The position numbers and the translations under genes are program-made. A DNA stretch of 64,000 bases from Mycobacterium sp. SMC-8 (GTDB lineage Bacteria; Actinomycetota; Actinomycetes; Mycobacteriales; Mycobacteriaceae): the NCBI RefSeq assembly GCF_025263565.1, contig NZ_CP079865.1, positions 1,612,001-1,676,000 of the forward strand. The letters are read 5' to 3'. The stretch's first letter is position 1. Every line of letters begins with the position of its first letter. Below the pieces are notes generated by a model. That model saw only the letters and a program-made list of their open reading frames with translations. It was not told the origin of the DNA and did not search any database. This document shows, piece after piece, positions 1 to 8,352 of the stretch.

Positions 1-1284
1 GTGTTCGCCGGCCAGTTCCTGGTGGCCCTGGTGTTCGCGACCCTGGTGTCGCGGTGGCCGCTGGAGGGCTCCATCTACCAGTGGTCGCGCCGCCTGCTGG
101 GCAGCACGTACGGCTGGTTCGCCGGCTGGGTCTACATGTGGACGCTGGTGATCGCGATGGCCACCGTCGCGCTGGGCGCGGCCGGATTCACCGCCCACAT
201 CGTCGGCATCGAGGAACCCTCGGGCGGGACGCTGGCCTGGATCGCGCTGCTGATCCTGCTCGCGGGCACCGCGGTCAACCTGGTCGGGCGTCAGGCGCTG
301 AAGATCTTCATGATCGGCAGCATCATCGCCGAGGTCATCGGCTCGGTGGTGCTGGGCACCTGGCTGCTGCTGTTCCACCGGCACAACTCGCTGTCGGTGC
401 TGTTCGAAGGCGGCGGCACCGATGTGGATCTGTGGTCCTACCTCGGGGGGCCGTTCCTGCTCGCGGTCGCGTTCATCGGCTGGTCGTTCGTCGGCTTCGA
501 GAGCGCCGGTTCCATCGCCGAAGAGGTGCACAACCCGAAGCGGGACCTGCCCAAGGCCGTGCTGTTCTCGCTGGCCTTCATCGCGCTGGTGGTGGGCTAC
601 TCGAGCCTGGCGATCATTCTGGCCATCCCCGACCTGGATGCGGTGGCCGAGGGCGCGGTCAGTGACCCGGTGTACGAGACGCTGACCGACGCGCTGGGCG
701 CCGGCATCGCCAAGCCGGTCCAGGTGATGTTCGTGATCGGGTTCCTGGCCAGCTTCCTGGCGCTGCAGACCTCGGCGTCGCGGGTCATCTGGGCCTACGC
801 CCGCGACGGTGCGCTGCCGGCAGCCGGCACGCTGGTGCAGCTGCGGGGCAAGGCCCGCATCCCGGTGGTGGCGATCCTGGTGACGACTGCGATCGGCGCC
901 GGTCTGTTCCTGCTGAGCATCGTCGCCGGCGACATCTACTCGCTGATGGTGAACTTCACCGCCGGCGGCTTCTACCTCGCGTTCCTGTTCCCGCTGATCG
1001 GCTTCCTGGTGGTGCTGCTGCGCAAGGGCTGGACGCCTGGGGCGTTCTCACTGCGCGCATGGACGCTGCCCGTGGCGGTGGTGGCCGTGGTGTGGGCGGT
1101 GCTGCAGTTCGTCAACATCGCCTGGCCCCGTGTCGCGTTCGAGCAGCGCTACCTGGACTGGTCGGTGTGGATCGGCATCGTGGTGCTCGGGATCATCGGT
1201 GCGGTGCTGTACGCCACGGTGAAGTCGAGGATCACCGCGCCGCGTGACGAGGACGAGGACGAACCGGTACTGGCGAATGAGTGA
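1..1284 (+). CDS. APC-family amino acid/polyamine permease (5'-truncated by window)
   Basis: Multi-pass membrane transporter of the amino acid-polyamine-organocation type. The 427 visible residues are almost entirely hydrophobic helices with short charged loops. They include the SRWPLEGSIYQW stretch that in this family follows the third membrane segment, and a cytoplasmic FESAGSIAEEVHNPKRDLP loop typical of the family. The first helices, with the usual glycine-rich substrate motif, are absent, so the true start lies upstream of the window. The stop overlaps the next start by 8 bp, so it heads or belongs to the catabolic operon running to 4577. The substrate is not readable from sequence. The linked ureohydrolase makes a guanidino compound, amine or amino acid plausible, which is inference. 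Confidence 0.85.
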   Translation: MFAGQFLVALVFATLVSRWPLEGSIYQWSRRLLGSTYGWFAGWVYMWTLVIAMATVALGAAGFTAHIVGIEEPSGGTLAWIALLILLAGTAVNLVGRQALKIFMIGSIIAEVIGSVVLGTWLLLFHRHNSLSVLFEGGGTDVDLWSYLGGPFLLAVAFIGWSFVGFESAGSIAEEVHNPKRDLPKAVLFSLAFIALVVGYSSLAIILAIPDLDAVAEGAVSDPVYETLTDALGAGIAKPVQVMFVIGFLASFLALQTSASRVIWAYARDGALPAAGTLVQLRGKARIPVVAILVTTAIGAGLFLLSIVAGDIYSLMVNFTAGGFYLAFLFPLIGFLVVLLRKGWTPGAFSLRAWTLPVAVVAVVWAVLQFVNIAWPRVAFEQRYLDWSVWIGIVVLGIIGAVLYATVKSRITAPRDEDEDEPVLANE

Positions 1285-1969
1285 GCAACCGGTCGCGCTG
1301 GTCACCGGCGGCGCCAGCGGGATCGGCGCCGCGGTGGTGGAGGCGCTGACCGCGCGCGGCTACACCGTCGGGTGCCTGGACCTCAACCCGGGGACAACCG
1401 AAAATGCCGTCGCGACCGACGTTTCCGACGCCGCGGCGGTCGCGCAGGCGGTGGCCGAGCTCAGGGAGCGGCTGGGTCCGGTGAGCGCGGTGGTGACTTC
1501 GGCGGGCTACTACGAGATGGCGCCGGTGTCGGAGATCAGCGTGGACGCGTGGCGACGGATGCTGCGCGTGCACCTGGGCGGGCTGGTCAACGTCGCCCGG
1601 GCCACGCTGCCGGACCTGCGCGCGGCGCGCGGGTCGCTGGTCGCGGTGGCCAGTGAGCTCGCCGTGGGTGGCGGTGACGAGGACGTCCACTACGCGGCCG
1701 CCAAGGGCGCGATTCTCGGCCTGGTGCGCAGCCTGGCCGCCGAAGTCGCCGGCGCCGGGGTGCGGATCAACGCGGTCGCACCAGGCCCCACCGACACCCC
1801 GCTGCTGGCCGCCGACTCACCCTGGCGCGCACCGGAATACCTGCAGACGCTGCCGCTGCGGCGGCTCACCACGCCGGCCGAGGTGGCCCGCTGTGTCGAA
1901 TACCTGGTCTGCGACGCGACGTTCAGCACCGGAGACGTCGTCAACGTGAACTCGGGAGCAGTGATATGA
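1277..1969 (+). CDS. SDR family NAD(P)-dependent oxidoreductase
   Basis: Classical short-chain dehydrogenase of 230 residues. The cofactor motif TGGASGIG is near residue 10 and the catalytic YAAAKG motif follows in mid-protein, with a C-terminal PGPTDTP segment common in this fold. ATG 1277 is chosen because it starts MSEQPVALVTGG, the normal family N-terminus, and overlaps the permease stop by 8 bp. Upstream in-frame codons would add only a charged non-homologous tail. It ends in a 4-bp overlap with the next SDR gene, so the two are translationally coupled and probably act in the same oxidation pathway. The substrate is unknown. Confidence 0.85.
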   Translation: MSEQPVALVTGGASGIGAAVVEALTARGYTVGCLDLNPGTTENAVATDVSDAAAVAQAVAELRERLGPVSAVVTSAGYYEMAPVSEISVDAWRRMLRVHLGGLVNVARATLPDLRAARGSLVAVASELAVGGGDEDVHYAAAKGAILGLVRSLAAEVAGAGVRINAVAPGPTDTPLLAADSPWRAPEYLQTLPLRRLTTPAEVARCVEYLVCDATFSTGDVVNVNSGAVI

Positions 1970-2730
1970 GTACCGATCTGCACGGTCGGGTCGCGCTGGT
2001 GACCGGGGCGGCCCAGGGCATGGGCGCCGTACACGCGCGGCGACTCGCGAAAGCCGGTGCGGTCGTGGCCGTCAACGACCGCGAAGACAGCGACGCGCTG
2101 ACCGCGTTGGCGGCCGAGATCGGCGGGCTGACCGCCGCCGGCGACGTCTCGGATCCCCAGCAGTGCCAGACCATCGCCGCGCACGTGGCCGCCACCGCGG
2201 GCCGGCTCGACGTGCTGGTGGCCAACCACGCGTACATGACCATGGCGCCGCTGCTCGAGCACGACGCCGACGACTGGTGGAAGGTGGTGGACACCAACCT
2301 CGGTGGCACCTTCTTCCTGGTGCAGAGCGTGCTGCCCTACATGCGGGACGCCGGGGCGGGCCGCATCATCGTGATCACCAGTGAGTGGGGAGTGACGGGC
2401 TGGCCGGCGGCGACCGCCTATGCCGCATCCAAGGCGGGGTTGATCTCGCTGGTCAAGACGCTGGGCCGCGAGCTGGCCCGCGAGCGGATCATCGTCAACG
2501 CGGTGGCGCCCGGAGTCATCGACACCCCGCAGCTGCAGGTCGACGCCGATGCCGCCGGAGTGCCCGTCGCCGAAATCCGGCACACCTATGCCGACGCGAT
2601 TCCGTTGGGCCGCATCGGCGAGCCCGACGAGATCGCCGCGGCCGTCGAGCTGCTGGCCGATTTCAGCATGGAAGCCGTGGTGGGACAGGTGATCTCGTGT
2701 AACGGCGGCTCCACCCGCACCAGAGCGTAA
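1966..2730 (+). CDS. SDR family NAD(P)-dependent oxidoreductase
   Basis: Second short-chain dehydrogenase of the operon, 254 residues. TGAAQGMG forms the dinucleotide-binding turn near residue 14, the ITSEWG strand supplies the catalytic serine, and YAASKAG supplies Tyr and Lys. The C-terminus CNGGSTRTRA matches the usual end of the fold. Its ATG overlaps the preceding stop (ATGA). A good purine-rich ribosome site (AAGAGGAGAG) follows it for the next gene. It belongs to the same family as the upstream gene but is clearly diverged from it, which suggests two successive oxidations or two substrates rather than a recent duplication. Confidence 0.87.
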   Translation: MSTDLHGRVALVTGAAQGMGAVHARRLAKAGAVVAVNDREDSDALTALAAEIGGLTAAGDVSDPQQCQTIAAHVAATAGRLDVLVANHAYMTMAPLLEHDADDWWKVVDTNLGGTFFLVQSVLPYMRDAGAGRIIVITSEWGVTGWPAATAYAASKAGLISLVKTLGRELARERIIVNAVAPGVIDTPQLQVDADAAGVPVAEIRHTYADAIPLGRIGEPDEIAAAVELLADFSMEAVVGQVISCNGGSTRTRA

Positions 2731-2748
2731 AGGCAAGAGGAGAGCACA

Positions 2749-3714
2749 GTGCAACAAGATCCGCGGACGCGGACGGAGTCCGGAGTGCTGGGCCAGATCG
2801 ATGCCCAGCAGGTGCCGCGCTATGCCGGGTTCGGCACGTTCGCCCGGCTCCCGCAGCGGCACGAGGTCGCCGACCATGACGTCGCGGTGATCGGTGTGCC
2901 GTTCGACAGCGGCGTCACCTACCGGCCCGGAGCGCGCTTCGGCCCGGCCGCGATCCGGCAGGCCTCCCGGCTGCTCAAGCCGTACCACCCGGCGCTGGAC
3001 GTGTCTCCGTTCGCGGCGGCTCAAGTCGTCGACGCCGGCGACATCGCCGCGAACCCCTTCGCCATCACCGCCGCGGTCGAGCAGGTCAAGGACGGCATCC
3101 TCGGCCTGGTCACCCGGCCGGAGCAGCGGTTCGTGCTGCTCGGCGGCGACCACACCATCGCGCTGCCCGCGCTGCAGGCCGTCAACGAGTTGCACGGTCC
3201 GGTCGCGTTGGTGCACTTCGACGCTCACCTCGACACGTGGGACACCTACTTCGGGGCTCCCTGCACCCACGGCACCCCGTTCCGGCGCGCGTCCGAGCAG
3301 GGCCTGATCGTCAAGGGCCACTCCGCGCACGTCGGCATCCGCGGCTCGCTCTACGACGCCGCCGATCTGCTCGACGACGCCGAACTCGGGTTCACGGTGG
3401 TGCACTGCCGCGACATCGACCGCATCGGGGTCGACGGCGTCATCGAGCGCGTGCTCGAGCGCGTGGGGGACCACCCGGTGTACGTGTCGATCGACATCGA
3501 CGTGCTGGATCCGGCGTTCGCGCCCGGCACCGGAACCCCCGAGATCGGCGGCATGACCAGCCGTGAGCTGGTCGCGGTGCTGCGGGCGATGCGCGCGGTG
3601 AACATCGTCGGCGCCGACGTGGTCGAGGTGGCGCCGCCCTTTGACCACGCCGAGGTGACGGCCGTGGCCGCCGCGAACCTTGCCTATGAGCTGATCACCC
3701 TGATGGTTGGCTGA
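2749..3714 (+). CDS. Agmatinase/arginase-family ureohydrolase
   Basis: Binuclear manganese hydrolase of the agmatinase/guanidinobutyrase type, 321 residues, which splits a guanidino group to urea and an amine. Metal-ligand motifs are visible in order: GGDHTIA, HFDAHLDTWD and SIDIDVLDPAFAPGTGTPE. The GTG start at 2749 follows AGAGGAGAG at good spacing. It lies inside the permease-SDR-SDR operon and its stop overlaps the next start (TGATG). Family members act on agmatine, guanidinobutyrate, guanidinopropionate or formiminoglutamate, and sequence alone does not separate these. The two dehydrogenases would fit oxidation of the amine skeleton before or after urea release, which is inference. Confidence 0.88.
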   Translation: MQQDPRTRTESGVLGQIDAQQVPRYAGFGTFARLPQRHEVADHDVAVIGVPFDSGVTYRPGARFGPAAIRQASRLLKPYHPALDVSPFAAAQVVDAGDIAANPFAITAAVEQVKDGILGLVTRPEQRFVLLGGDHTIALPALQAVNELHGPVALVHFDAHLDTWDTYFGAPCTHGTPFRRASEQGLIVKGHSAHVGIRGSLYDAADLLDDAELGFTVVHCRDIDRIGVDGVIERVLERVGDHPVYVSIDIDVLDPAFAPGTGTPEIGGMTSRELVAVLRAMRAVNIVGADVVEVAPPFDHAEVTAVAAANLAYELITLMVG

Positions 3715-4577
3715 TGGAGCGCTTCAGCTGGCCCGAAGGCAAGACCGCCGCGGCCGCGTTCACGTTCGACGTGGACGCCGAATCGGCGATCCTGTGGGGC
3801 AACGAGAGCGTCGGGGCCCGGATGAGTGTGATGAGCCACCAGGCCTACGGTCCGCTGGTCGGAATCCCGCGCATCCTGGATCTGCTTGAGCAACACCAGA
3901 TCCGGTCGACGTTCTTCGTGCCCGGACACACCGCCGACCGCTACCCCGAGGCGGTCCGCAGCATCGTCGCGGCGGGGCACGAGATCGCCCACCACGGGTA
4001 TCTGCACGAGCAGCCCACCGCGCTGACCCTCGAGGAGGAGATCGACGCGCTGGACCGCGGACTCGCCGCGCTGGCCGATGTCGCCGGCGTACGGCCGGTG
4101 GGGTACCGGGCCCCGATGTGGGATCTGTCCTGGCGCACCCCCGCGCTGCTGGCCGAGCGTGACTTCCTGTACGACTCGAGCCTGATGGACGCCGACCATC
4201 CCTACGAGTTGGCGATCACTCCGGACACGCAGGAGTCGCTGGTCGAGATCCCGATCCAGTGGGCGCTCGACGACTGGGAGCAGTACTGCTTCCTGCCCGA
4301 CATCTCCGGCAGCGGGCTGATCGAGAGCCCACGCAAGGCGCGGGAGCTGTGGCAGCTGGAGTTCGACGCGCTGCGCAAGGCGGGTGGCTGCTGGGTGCTC
4401 ACCAACCATCCGTTCCTGACCGGCCGGGCGTCGCGGGCCGCCGAACTCGGTGAGCTGATGCGGTACGTGCTCGACCACGACGACGTCTGGGTGGCCTCGC
4501 TGCAGGAGGTCGCCGAACACGTTCGGACGCTGAGGCTTTCACCACGGTCGATCACGCCTCCCGACATTCCGCGCTGA
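3714..4577 (+). CDS. Polysaccharide deacetylase-fold hydrolase (PuuE/allantoinase-like)
   Basis: NodB-homology hydrolase, 287 residues. FTFDVDAESA near residue 17 carries the metal-binding Asp motif and HEIAHHGYLHEQP carries the paired His motif. The chain has no signal peptide, so it is probably cytosolic. That fits the PuuE-like branch acting on small C-N compounds rather than on cell-wall polymers. The start is fused to the ureohydrolase stop (TGATG) and the 3' end overlaps the convergent TetR gene by 26 bp. Within this operon a role in opening or hydrolysing a cyclic or acylated nitrogen compound is plausible but not shown. Confidence 0.82.
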   Translation: MERFSWPEGKTAAAAFTFDVDAESAILWGNESVGARMSVMSHQAYGPLVGIPRILDLLEQHQIRSTFFVPGHTADRYPEAVRSIVAAGHEIAHHGYLHEQPTALTLEEEIDALDRGLAALADVAGVRPVGYRAPMWDLSWRTPALLAERDFLYDSSLMDADHPYELAITPDTQESLVEIPIQWALDDWEQYCFLPDISGSGLIESPRKARELWQLEFDALRKAGGCWVLTNHPFLTGRASRAAELGELMRYVLDHDDVWVASLQEVAEHVRTLRLSPRSITPPDIPR

Positions 4578-5175
4578 GCAGGCTGCGCAGGGTGCTGGTG
4601 ACGAACTTGCGCAGCGCCACGTCGCGTTCGGACCGGGCCTCGCCGACGGTGGTGAGCAGCGCGTACACGCCGAGGAGGAAGAACGCCGCGCTGTGGTAGG
4701 AGTCCACGTCGTCGTAGAGTTCGCCGCGGACGCGCAGGCGCTCGATCTCGGCGGCGAGCAGCACGAAGATCGGATGGTTGGTCCACTGTTCCCGTTCGGG
4801 CCGGGTGGGCGAGAAGTACAGACTGATGACGTCGTGAAACAGCGCTGATCCCCAACGGGTCTCGAGTTCCAGCACCAGCTCGACGATCCGTGTCAACACC
4901 GCGGGCAGGTCGCGGCGGGTGTCGAGGAACCGGCTCAGCTCGTTGGCCAGGCGCATCTCGTCTCGTCGGATGAGTTCGAGCAGTACGTGTTCCTTGGTGG
5001 GGAAGTGGAAGTAGAAGGTGCTGCGCGCGACCCCCGCCGCCTTCACGATGGCGTTGATGTCGGCGGCGCTGGTGCCGGAACGCTGGAACTCCACAATCGC
5101 GGCGTCGAGCAGCCGCGCACGGGTGTTTCGCCGCTGGGCTTCGCGTCGCGTCGCACTCTCTGGCACGCGCACCAT
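4552..5175 (-). CDS. TetR/AcrR family transcriptional regulator
   Basis: One-component repressor, 207 residues. The N-terminal helix-turn-helix lies at about residues 20-65, with TRARLLDAAIVEFQRSG and the recognition segment VARSTFYFHFPTKEHV. The C-terminal ligand domain is not classifiable by eye. It is transcribed towards the catabolic operon and overlaps its last gene at the 3' end. Its 5' side faces the membrane/oxidase operon across 240 bp. The regulated gene could therefore be either neighbour or itself. The divergent arrangement with the gene at 5416 is the usual one for TetR proteins. Confidence 0.87.
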   Translation of the reverse strand: MVRVPESATRREAQRRNTRARLLDAAIVEFQRSGTSAADINAIVKAAGVARSTFYFHFPTKEHVLLELIRRDEMRLANELSRFLDTRRDLPAVLTRIVELVLELETRWGSALFHDVISLYFSPTRPEREQWTNHPIFVLLAAEIERLRVRGELYDDVDSYHSAAFFLLGVYALLTTVGEARSERDVALRKFVTSTLRSLLSAECREA

Positions 5176-5340
5176 TGTGCAGCACGGCGCCTTTGCTGAC
5201 CAGTGTCACCGAAATCCTGAGATCGTCAGTCGGCCTGACCGGGCCGTGCAGGCGGCTCACGATCACACGATAAGCCGACTTAGGCTGCCAGATTCGACCC
5301 GATCACCGTGCGGCGGGCCACCCGGGCCGACCCAGGTTCA

Positions 5341-5370
5341 TTGTCATTTGTCAGTGAATTATGCTAGACC
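5341..5370 (+). promoter_or_regulatory. Candidate promoter in TetR/membrane-operon divergent region
   Basis: TTGTCA at 5341-5346 and TAGACC at 5365-5370 are 18 bp apart and lie about 45 bp before the ATG at 5416. The stretch is the most AT-rich part of the 240-bp divergent spacer. The -10 match is weak and no operator palindrome was found by eye, so this is a suggestion only. Confidence 0.25.
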
Positions 5371-5415
5371 TGTGACGACCGGAGCGGCAGCAGATCGAAT
5401 CAGGCGGAGCGAGCG

Positions 5416-6153
5416 ATGACGACAGCGACGGCGAACACGACGAGGGCGATGAACACCAGAGGCCAGCGCATTCTCCTGTGGACGGTGCCGCCGGCGGCAG
5501 CGCTGTTCGTCGTCGCGTTCTTCCTTTTCCCGGTGTTCTCCCCGCCGCTGTCGCCGACGATGACCCCCGAGCAGGTGGCGGCCTTCTTCGCCGAGAACAC
5601 CACCGGCATTCTGGGCGTCGCGATTCTGTGCAATCTCATCGCGTGCTCGCTGGTTCCCCTTTTCGCGGTGATCGCGGTGCAGATATCCCGGACCGCCACC
5701 TCGAGCAGCGTCTTCACCTACGCCTACATCCTGTGCGTCGGCGTCGGACTCACGGCGTTCATCCTCGCCGACTACTGCTGGGGCATGGCGGCGTTCCGGC
5801 CCGAGCGCGACCCCCAGCTGATCAGCCTGCTCAACGACATGGCGTGGTTCTTCTTCATCGCCCCGGTCGGCACGATCGTCGTGCAGAACCTCTGCCTGGC
5901 CGCCAGCATCTACCTCGACGCGCGGCCGGACCCGATCTTCCCCCGGTGGGTGGCGCACTTCAACATCGCGACAGCCGCCCTGTTGATTCCCAGCGCGTTC
6001 TCCGTCCTGCACACCACAGGTCCGCTCGCGTGGAACGGCGCGGTGTCATTCACGCTGCGGCTCAGCGTCTTCGCGTGCTACATCGTGGTGATGTTCATCG
6101 TCCTCGTGGGCGTGGTCAACCGCCAGGGCGACGAGCGGGAGGCCCTGGTATGA
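5416..6153 (+). CDS. Multi-pass membrane protein (paralogue of next gene)
   Basis: Integral membrane protein of 245 residues with about six hydrophobic segments. Features shared with the next gene are an extracytoplasmic PPLSPTMTPEQVAAFF loop after the first helix, an AFRPERDPQLI loop in the middle and a GPLAWNGAVSF loop before the last helix. The family is not one I can name with confidence. It is the first gene of a four-gene string with ATGA overlaps that ends in cytochrome-oxidase subunit III- and IV-like proteins. A role in an oxidase-like or electron-transfer membrane complex is therefore possible, but no haem- or metal-binding histidine pattern is evident. Confidence 0.8.
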   Translation: MTTATANTTRAMNTRGQRILLWTVPPAAALFVVAFFLFPVFSPPLSPTMTPEQVAAFFAENTTGILGVAILCNLIACSLVPLFAVIAVQISRTATSSSVFTYAYILCVGVGLTAFILADYCWGMAAFRPERDPQLISLLNDMAWFFFIAPVGTIVVQNLCLAASIYLDARPDPIFPRWVAHFNIATAALLIPSAFSVLHTTGPLAWNGAVSFTLRLSVFACYIVVMFIVLVGVVNRQGDEREALV

Positions 6154-6902
6154 CCCAGACCAGGAAGCTAGACCAGTGGATCGCGTTCTGGTCGGTCCCG
6201 ATCTTCTTCAGCCTGTTCGGGTTGGTCTTCGTGCCGATGAGTTGGATGATGCCGCCGCGATCGCCGAGCAGTTCGCAAACCGAGATCGGCGAGTTCATGC
6301 AGTCGCCCAACCTGCTTGTCGCGTGCGTGATCCTGACGCTGACGTTCGGGCTGGGGCCGGTGTCCAATGCGTGCTACCTGATCCAGATCAAGCGGATGTC
6401 GGTCAGCCCGGTGCTGCGCTTCACGCTGATGATGGGGGCGATCACCGGAACCATCGTCGGCATGCTGTTCCCGATGTTCTGCTTCGGGCTCGGCGCGTTC
6501 CGCCCCGGCTACGACCCGGCGATCCTGGCGATGCTGTTCGACTTCGGGTACCTGGCGTTCATCGGTTCGCTGGGCTGTTTCTGCGTGATGTGGATGGCCT
6601 TCGGACTGGCGATCATCCTCGACCAGAACAACATCCTGCCGAAGTGGCTGGGTTACTACACCGTGTGGCAGTACGTCACCGAGTTGATCGCGGCACCGGT
6701 CTGGATCGCCAAGTCGGGTCCGTTCGCGTGGAACGGGGTGATGACGTTCTGGTTCGCGATGGCGCTCTATGTGTCGTGGCAGATGATCGTGTACGTGTGC
6801 ATCTTCCGGGCGATCAAGAATCAGCCCGACGAGGAGCTGGAGAACGCCTGGCTGACGACGGAATCGGCCGCCGCGCAACCTCCGGCCAAGGCCAGCGCAT
6901 GA
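6150..6902 (+). CDS. Multi-pass membrane protein (paralogue of previous gene)
   Basis: Integral membrane protein, 250 residues, about six membrane helices, starting MTQTRKLDQWIAFW at the ATG that overlaps the upstream stop. It repeats the plan of its neighbour: a SPSSSQTEIGEFM loop after helix one, AFRPGYDPAILAML in the middle and GPFAWNGVMTF near the end. Both therefore descend from one ancestor and may form a heterodimer. The short C-terminal tail is polar. The stop overlaps the start of the subunit-III-like gene, so the four proteins are probably made in fixed ratio. No enzymatic motif is recognised. Confidence 0.8.
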   Translation: MTQTRKLDQWIAFWSVPIFFSLFGLVFVPMSWMMPPRSPSSSQTEIGEFMQSPNLLVACVILTLTFGLGPVSNACYLIQIKRMSVSPVLRFTLMMGAITGTIVGMLFPMFCFGLGAFRPGYDPAILAMLFDFGYLAFIGSLGCFCVMWMAFGLAIILDQNNILPKWLGYYTVWQYVTELIAAPVWIAKSGPFAWNGVMTFWFAMALYVSWQMIVYVCIFRAIKNQPDEELENAWLTTESAAAQPPAKASA

Positions 6903-7507
6903 CCGGGGTATCCACCGAGCCCACCGCGGTGGCCGGCGTCGGCTCGCGAAAGACCCAGCGGCGCGGTCACGTTCCCGGCGAATCCAGCGTGTGGTTCTTC
7001 GTCATCGGCGACCTGCTGATCTTCGGCGTCTATTTCGTCGTCTACATGTACTACCGCGGCCAGGACCAGGATCTGTTCCTGCACAGCCAGGCGAAGCTGA
7101 ACCTCACCATCGGCGCCGTCAACACCGTCGTGCTGCTGACCAGCTCGCTGTTCGTCGCGCTGGGCACTGCTGCGGCCCGGGCCGGGAAGACCACCGACGC
7201 CTACCGGTTGTTCTGGCTGGCGCTGGCCGGCGGTGCGCTCTTCCCGGTGCTCAAGGCGTTCGAGTATATCCCCGAGATCACCGCCGGTCTGACCCCGGGA
7301 ACGAACCTGTTCTTCATGTTCTACTACGTGATGACGGGGATGCACCTGTGCCATGTGCTGCTCGGCCTGGTGATCCTGGGCTTCGTGATCCGTGATCTGC
7401 GCGGCCCGGCGCATCGAATGTCGCTGGTGGAGACCGGCACAACGTACTGGCACATGGTCGACCTGCTGTGGCTCGTCCTGTTCGCGCTGCTCTACCTGAT
7501 GAGGTGA
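6899..7507 (+). CDS. Cytochrome c oxidase subunit III-like (NorE-type) membrane protein
   Basis: Haem-copper oxidase subunit 3 superfamily, 202 residues, with five predicted helices. This length matches the short NorE/caa3-type subunit III rather than the seven-helix mitochondrial type. Family signatures include PGESSVWFFVIGDLLIF near residue 28, the central FEY segment of the third helix, MTGMHLCHVLLGL, and YWHMVDLLWLVLF at the C-terminus. No catalytic subunit I or copper subunit II gene lies nearby. It therefore either joins an oxidase encoded elsewhere or works with the two preceding membrane proteins. The start overlaps the upstream stop (ATGA). Confidence 0.85.
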   Translation: MTGVSTEPTAVAGVGSRKTQRRGHVPGESSVWFFVIGDLLIFGVYFVVYMYYRGQDQDLFLHSQAKLNLTIGAVNTVVLLTSSLFVALGTAAARAGKTTDAYRLFWLALAGGALFPVLKAFEYIPEITAGLTPGTNLFFMFYYVMTGMHLCHVLLGLVILGFVIRDLRGPAHRMSLVETGTTYWHMVDLLWLVLFALLYLMR

Positions 7508-7791
7508 TCCTGCTGACCGGATATCTGCGCCATCCGCTGACCCTGGTGTGGGCGCTGCTGACGGCGGTGACCGTGGCGTCGTGGCTGACCGCCCGCGACG
7601 GCGGTGGGGGAGAACACCTCAACGCGTCGGTGACCGTCGTGGTGCTGCTGATCGCGGCGGTCAAAACCCAGCTGGTGATCTGGCATTTCATGGAAGTACG
7701 GCGGGCACCGCGGTGGCTGAAGGTGACGACGAACGGATGGCTGGTCGTCCTTTTCGGTGTGCTGCTGGGTCTGTACTTCAGCGCTGTCTAG
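7504..7791 (+). CDS. Cytochrome c oxidase subunit IV-like (NorF/CyoD-type) small membrane protein
   Basis: Prokaryotic subunit-IV-like protein of 95 residues with three hydrophobic helices and the family-typical KTQLVIWHFMEVRRAP segment linking helices two and three. GTG 7504 is chosen because it overlaps the upstream stop and gives the expected short N-terminus (VILLTGYLRHPLT). An earlier ATG would add unlikely sequence inside the subunit-III-like gene. It is the last gene of the membrane operon and ends 12 bp from a convergent lipoprotein gene. Subunits III and IV of this type are usually neighbours, which supports both calls. Confidence 0.82.
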   Translation: MILLTGYLRHPLTLVWALLTAVTVASWLTARDGGGGEHLNASVTVVVLLIAAVKTQLVIWHFMEVRRAPRWLKVTTNGWLVVLFGVLLGLYFSAV

Positions 7792-7803
7792 GGTTGTGCG
7801 AAC

Positions 7804-8352
7804 TCAGCCACCGCGCACCTCATCGGTGATGTCGGCGAGCTGGTTGTCGTCGCGGTGGTCGTTGAAGTTCCGGCATTCCCCGTAGATCTCGACCGTGCCG
7901 CGGTCGGGGTAGTTCCCGGGGCCGACGAGGACCATCACGCCGCCTTTGTGGACCGCGTCGCCGGCGGGCTGGAAGCCCGGCGGCGGCCCCGGCGCCCAGC
8001 CGGGTTGGCCGGCCAGGGTGTCGGCGATCTGCCGGCTGACACTCTGGCCGGGCGGCGTCTCGAACGCCACGTCGACGCGGCCGTGGAACGGCGGGTCGCC
8101 CTGATCGTTACACCACTCCCACTGGAAGCTCGCGTACGTGACACGCAGGTTCGCCGTCCGCACAACATCTTTGGCCGCATCAACGACCTGGGCGCGGGAT
8201 TCGGCGTCGGACGGCGGTGGGGCGGTGGGCCCCCCGGCCTGCGGTGTGTTCGGCTCGGACGGGGACATCGGTGAGCATCCTCCTACAGCTGACGTCGCGG
8301 CGGCGAGTATGACGGCCAGCCCCGCGATACGACGACTAGTACCCGTGGTCAT
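7804..8352 (-). CDS. Putative secreted lipoprotein, overlaps WXG100-headed hydrolase gene
   Basis: Exported lipoprotein, 182 residues. A signal peptide with AGLAVILAAATSAVGGC places the lipobox cysteine near residue 26, followed by a Pro-rich linker. The mature domain contains YASFQWEWCNDQGDPPFHGRVDV and a second Cys in EIYGECRNF, so one disulfide is possible. The domain is not recognised beyond mycobacterial-type small lipoproteins. Its start overlaps the end of the upstream hydrolase gene by 17 bp, a strong sign of co-translation. An accessory, inhibitor or immunity-like role towards that hydrolase is possible but unproven. Confidence 0.8.
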   Translation of the reverse strand: MTTGTSRRIAGLAVILAAATSAVGGCSPMSPSEPNTPQAGGPTAPPPSDAESRAQVVDAAKDVVRTANLRVTYASFQWEWCNDQGDPPFHGRVDVAFETPPGQSVSRQIADTLAGQPGWAPGPPPGFQPAGDAVHKGGVMVLVGPGNYPDRGTVEIYGECRNFNDHRDDNQLADITDEVRGG

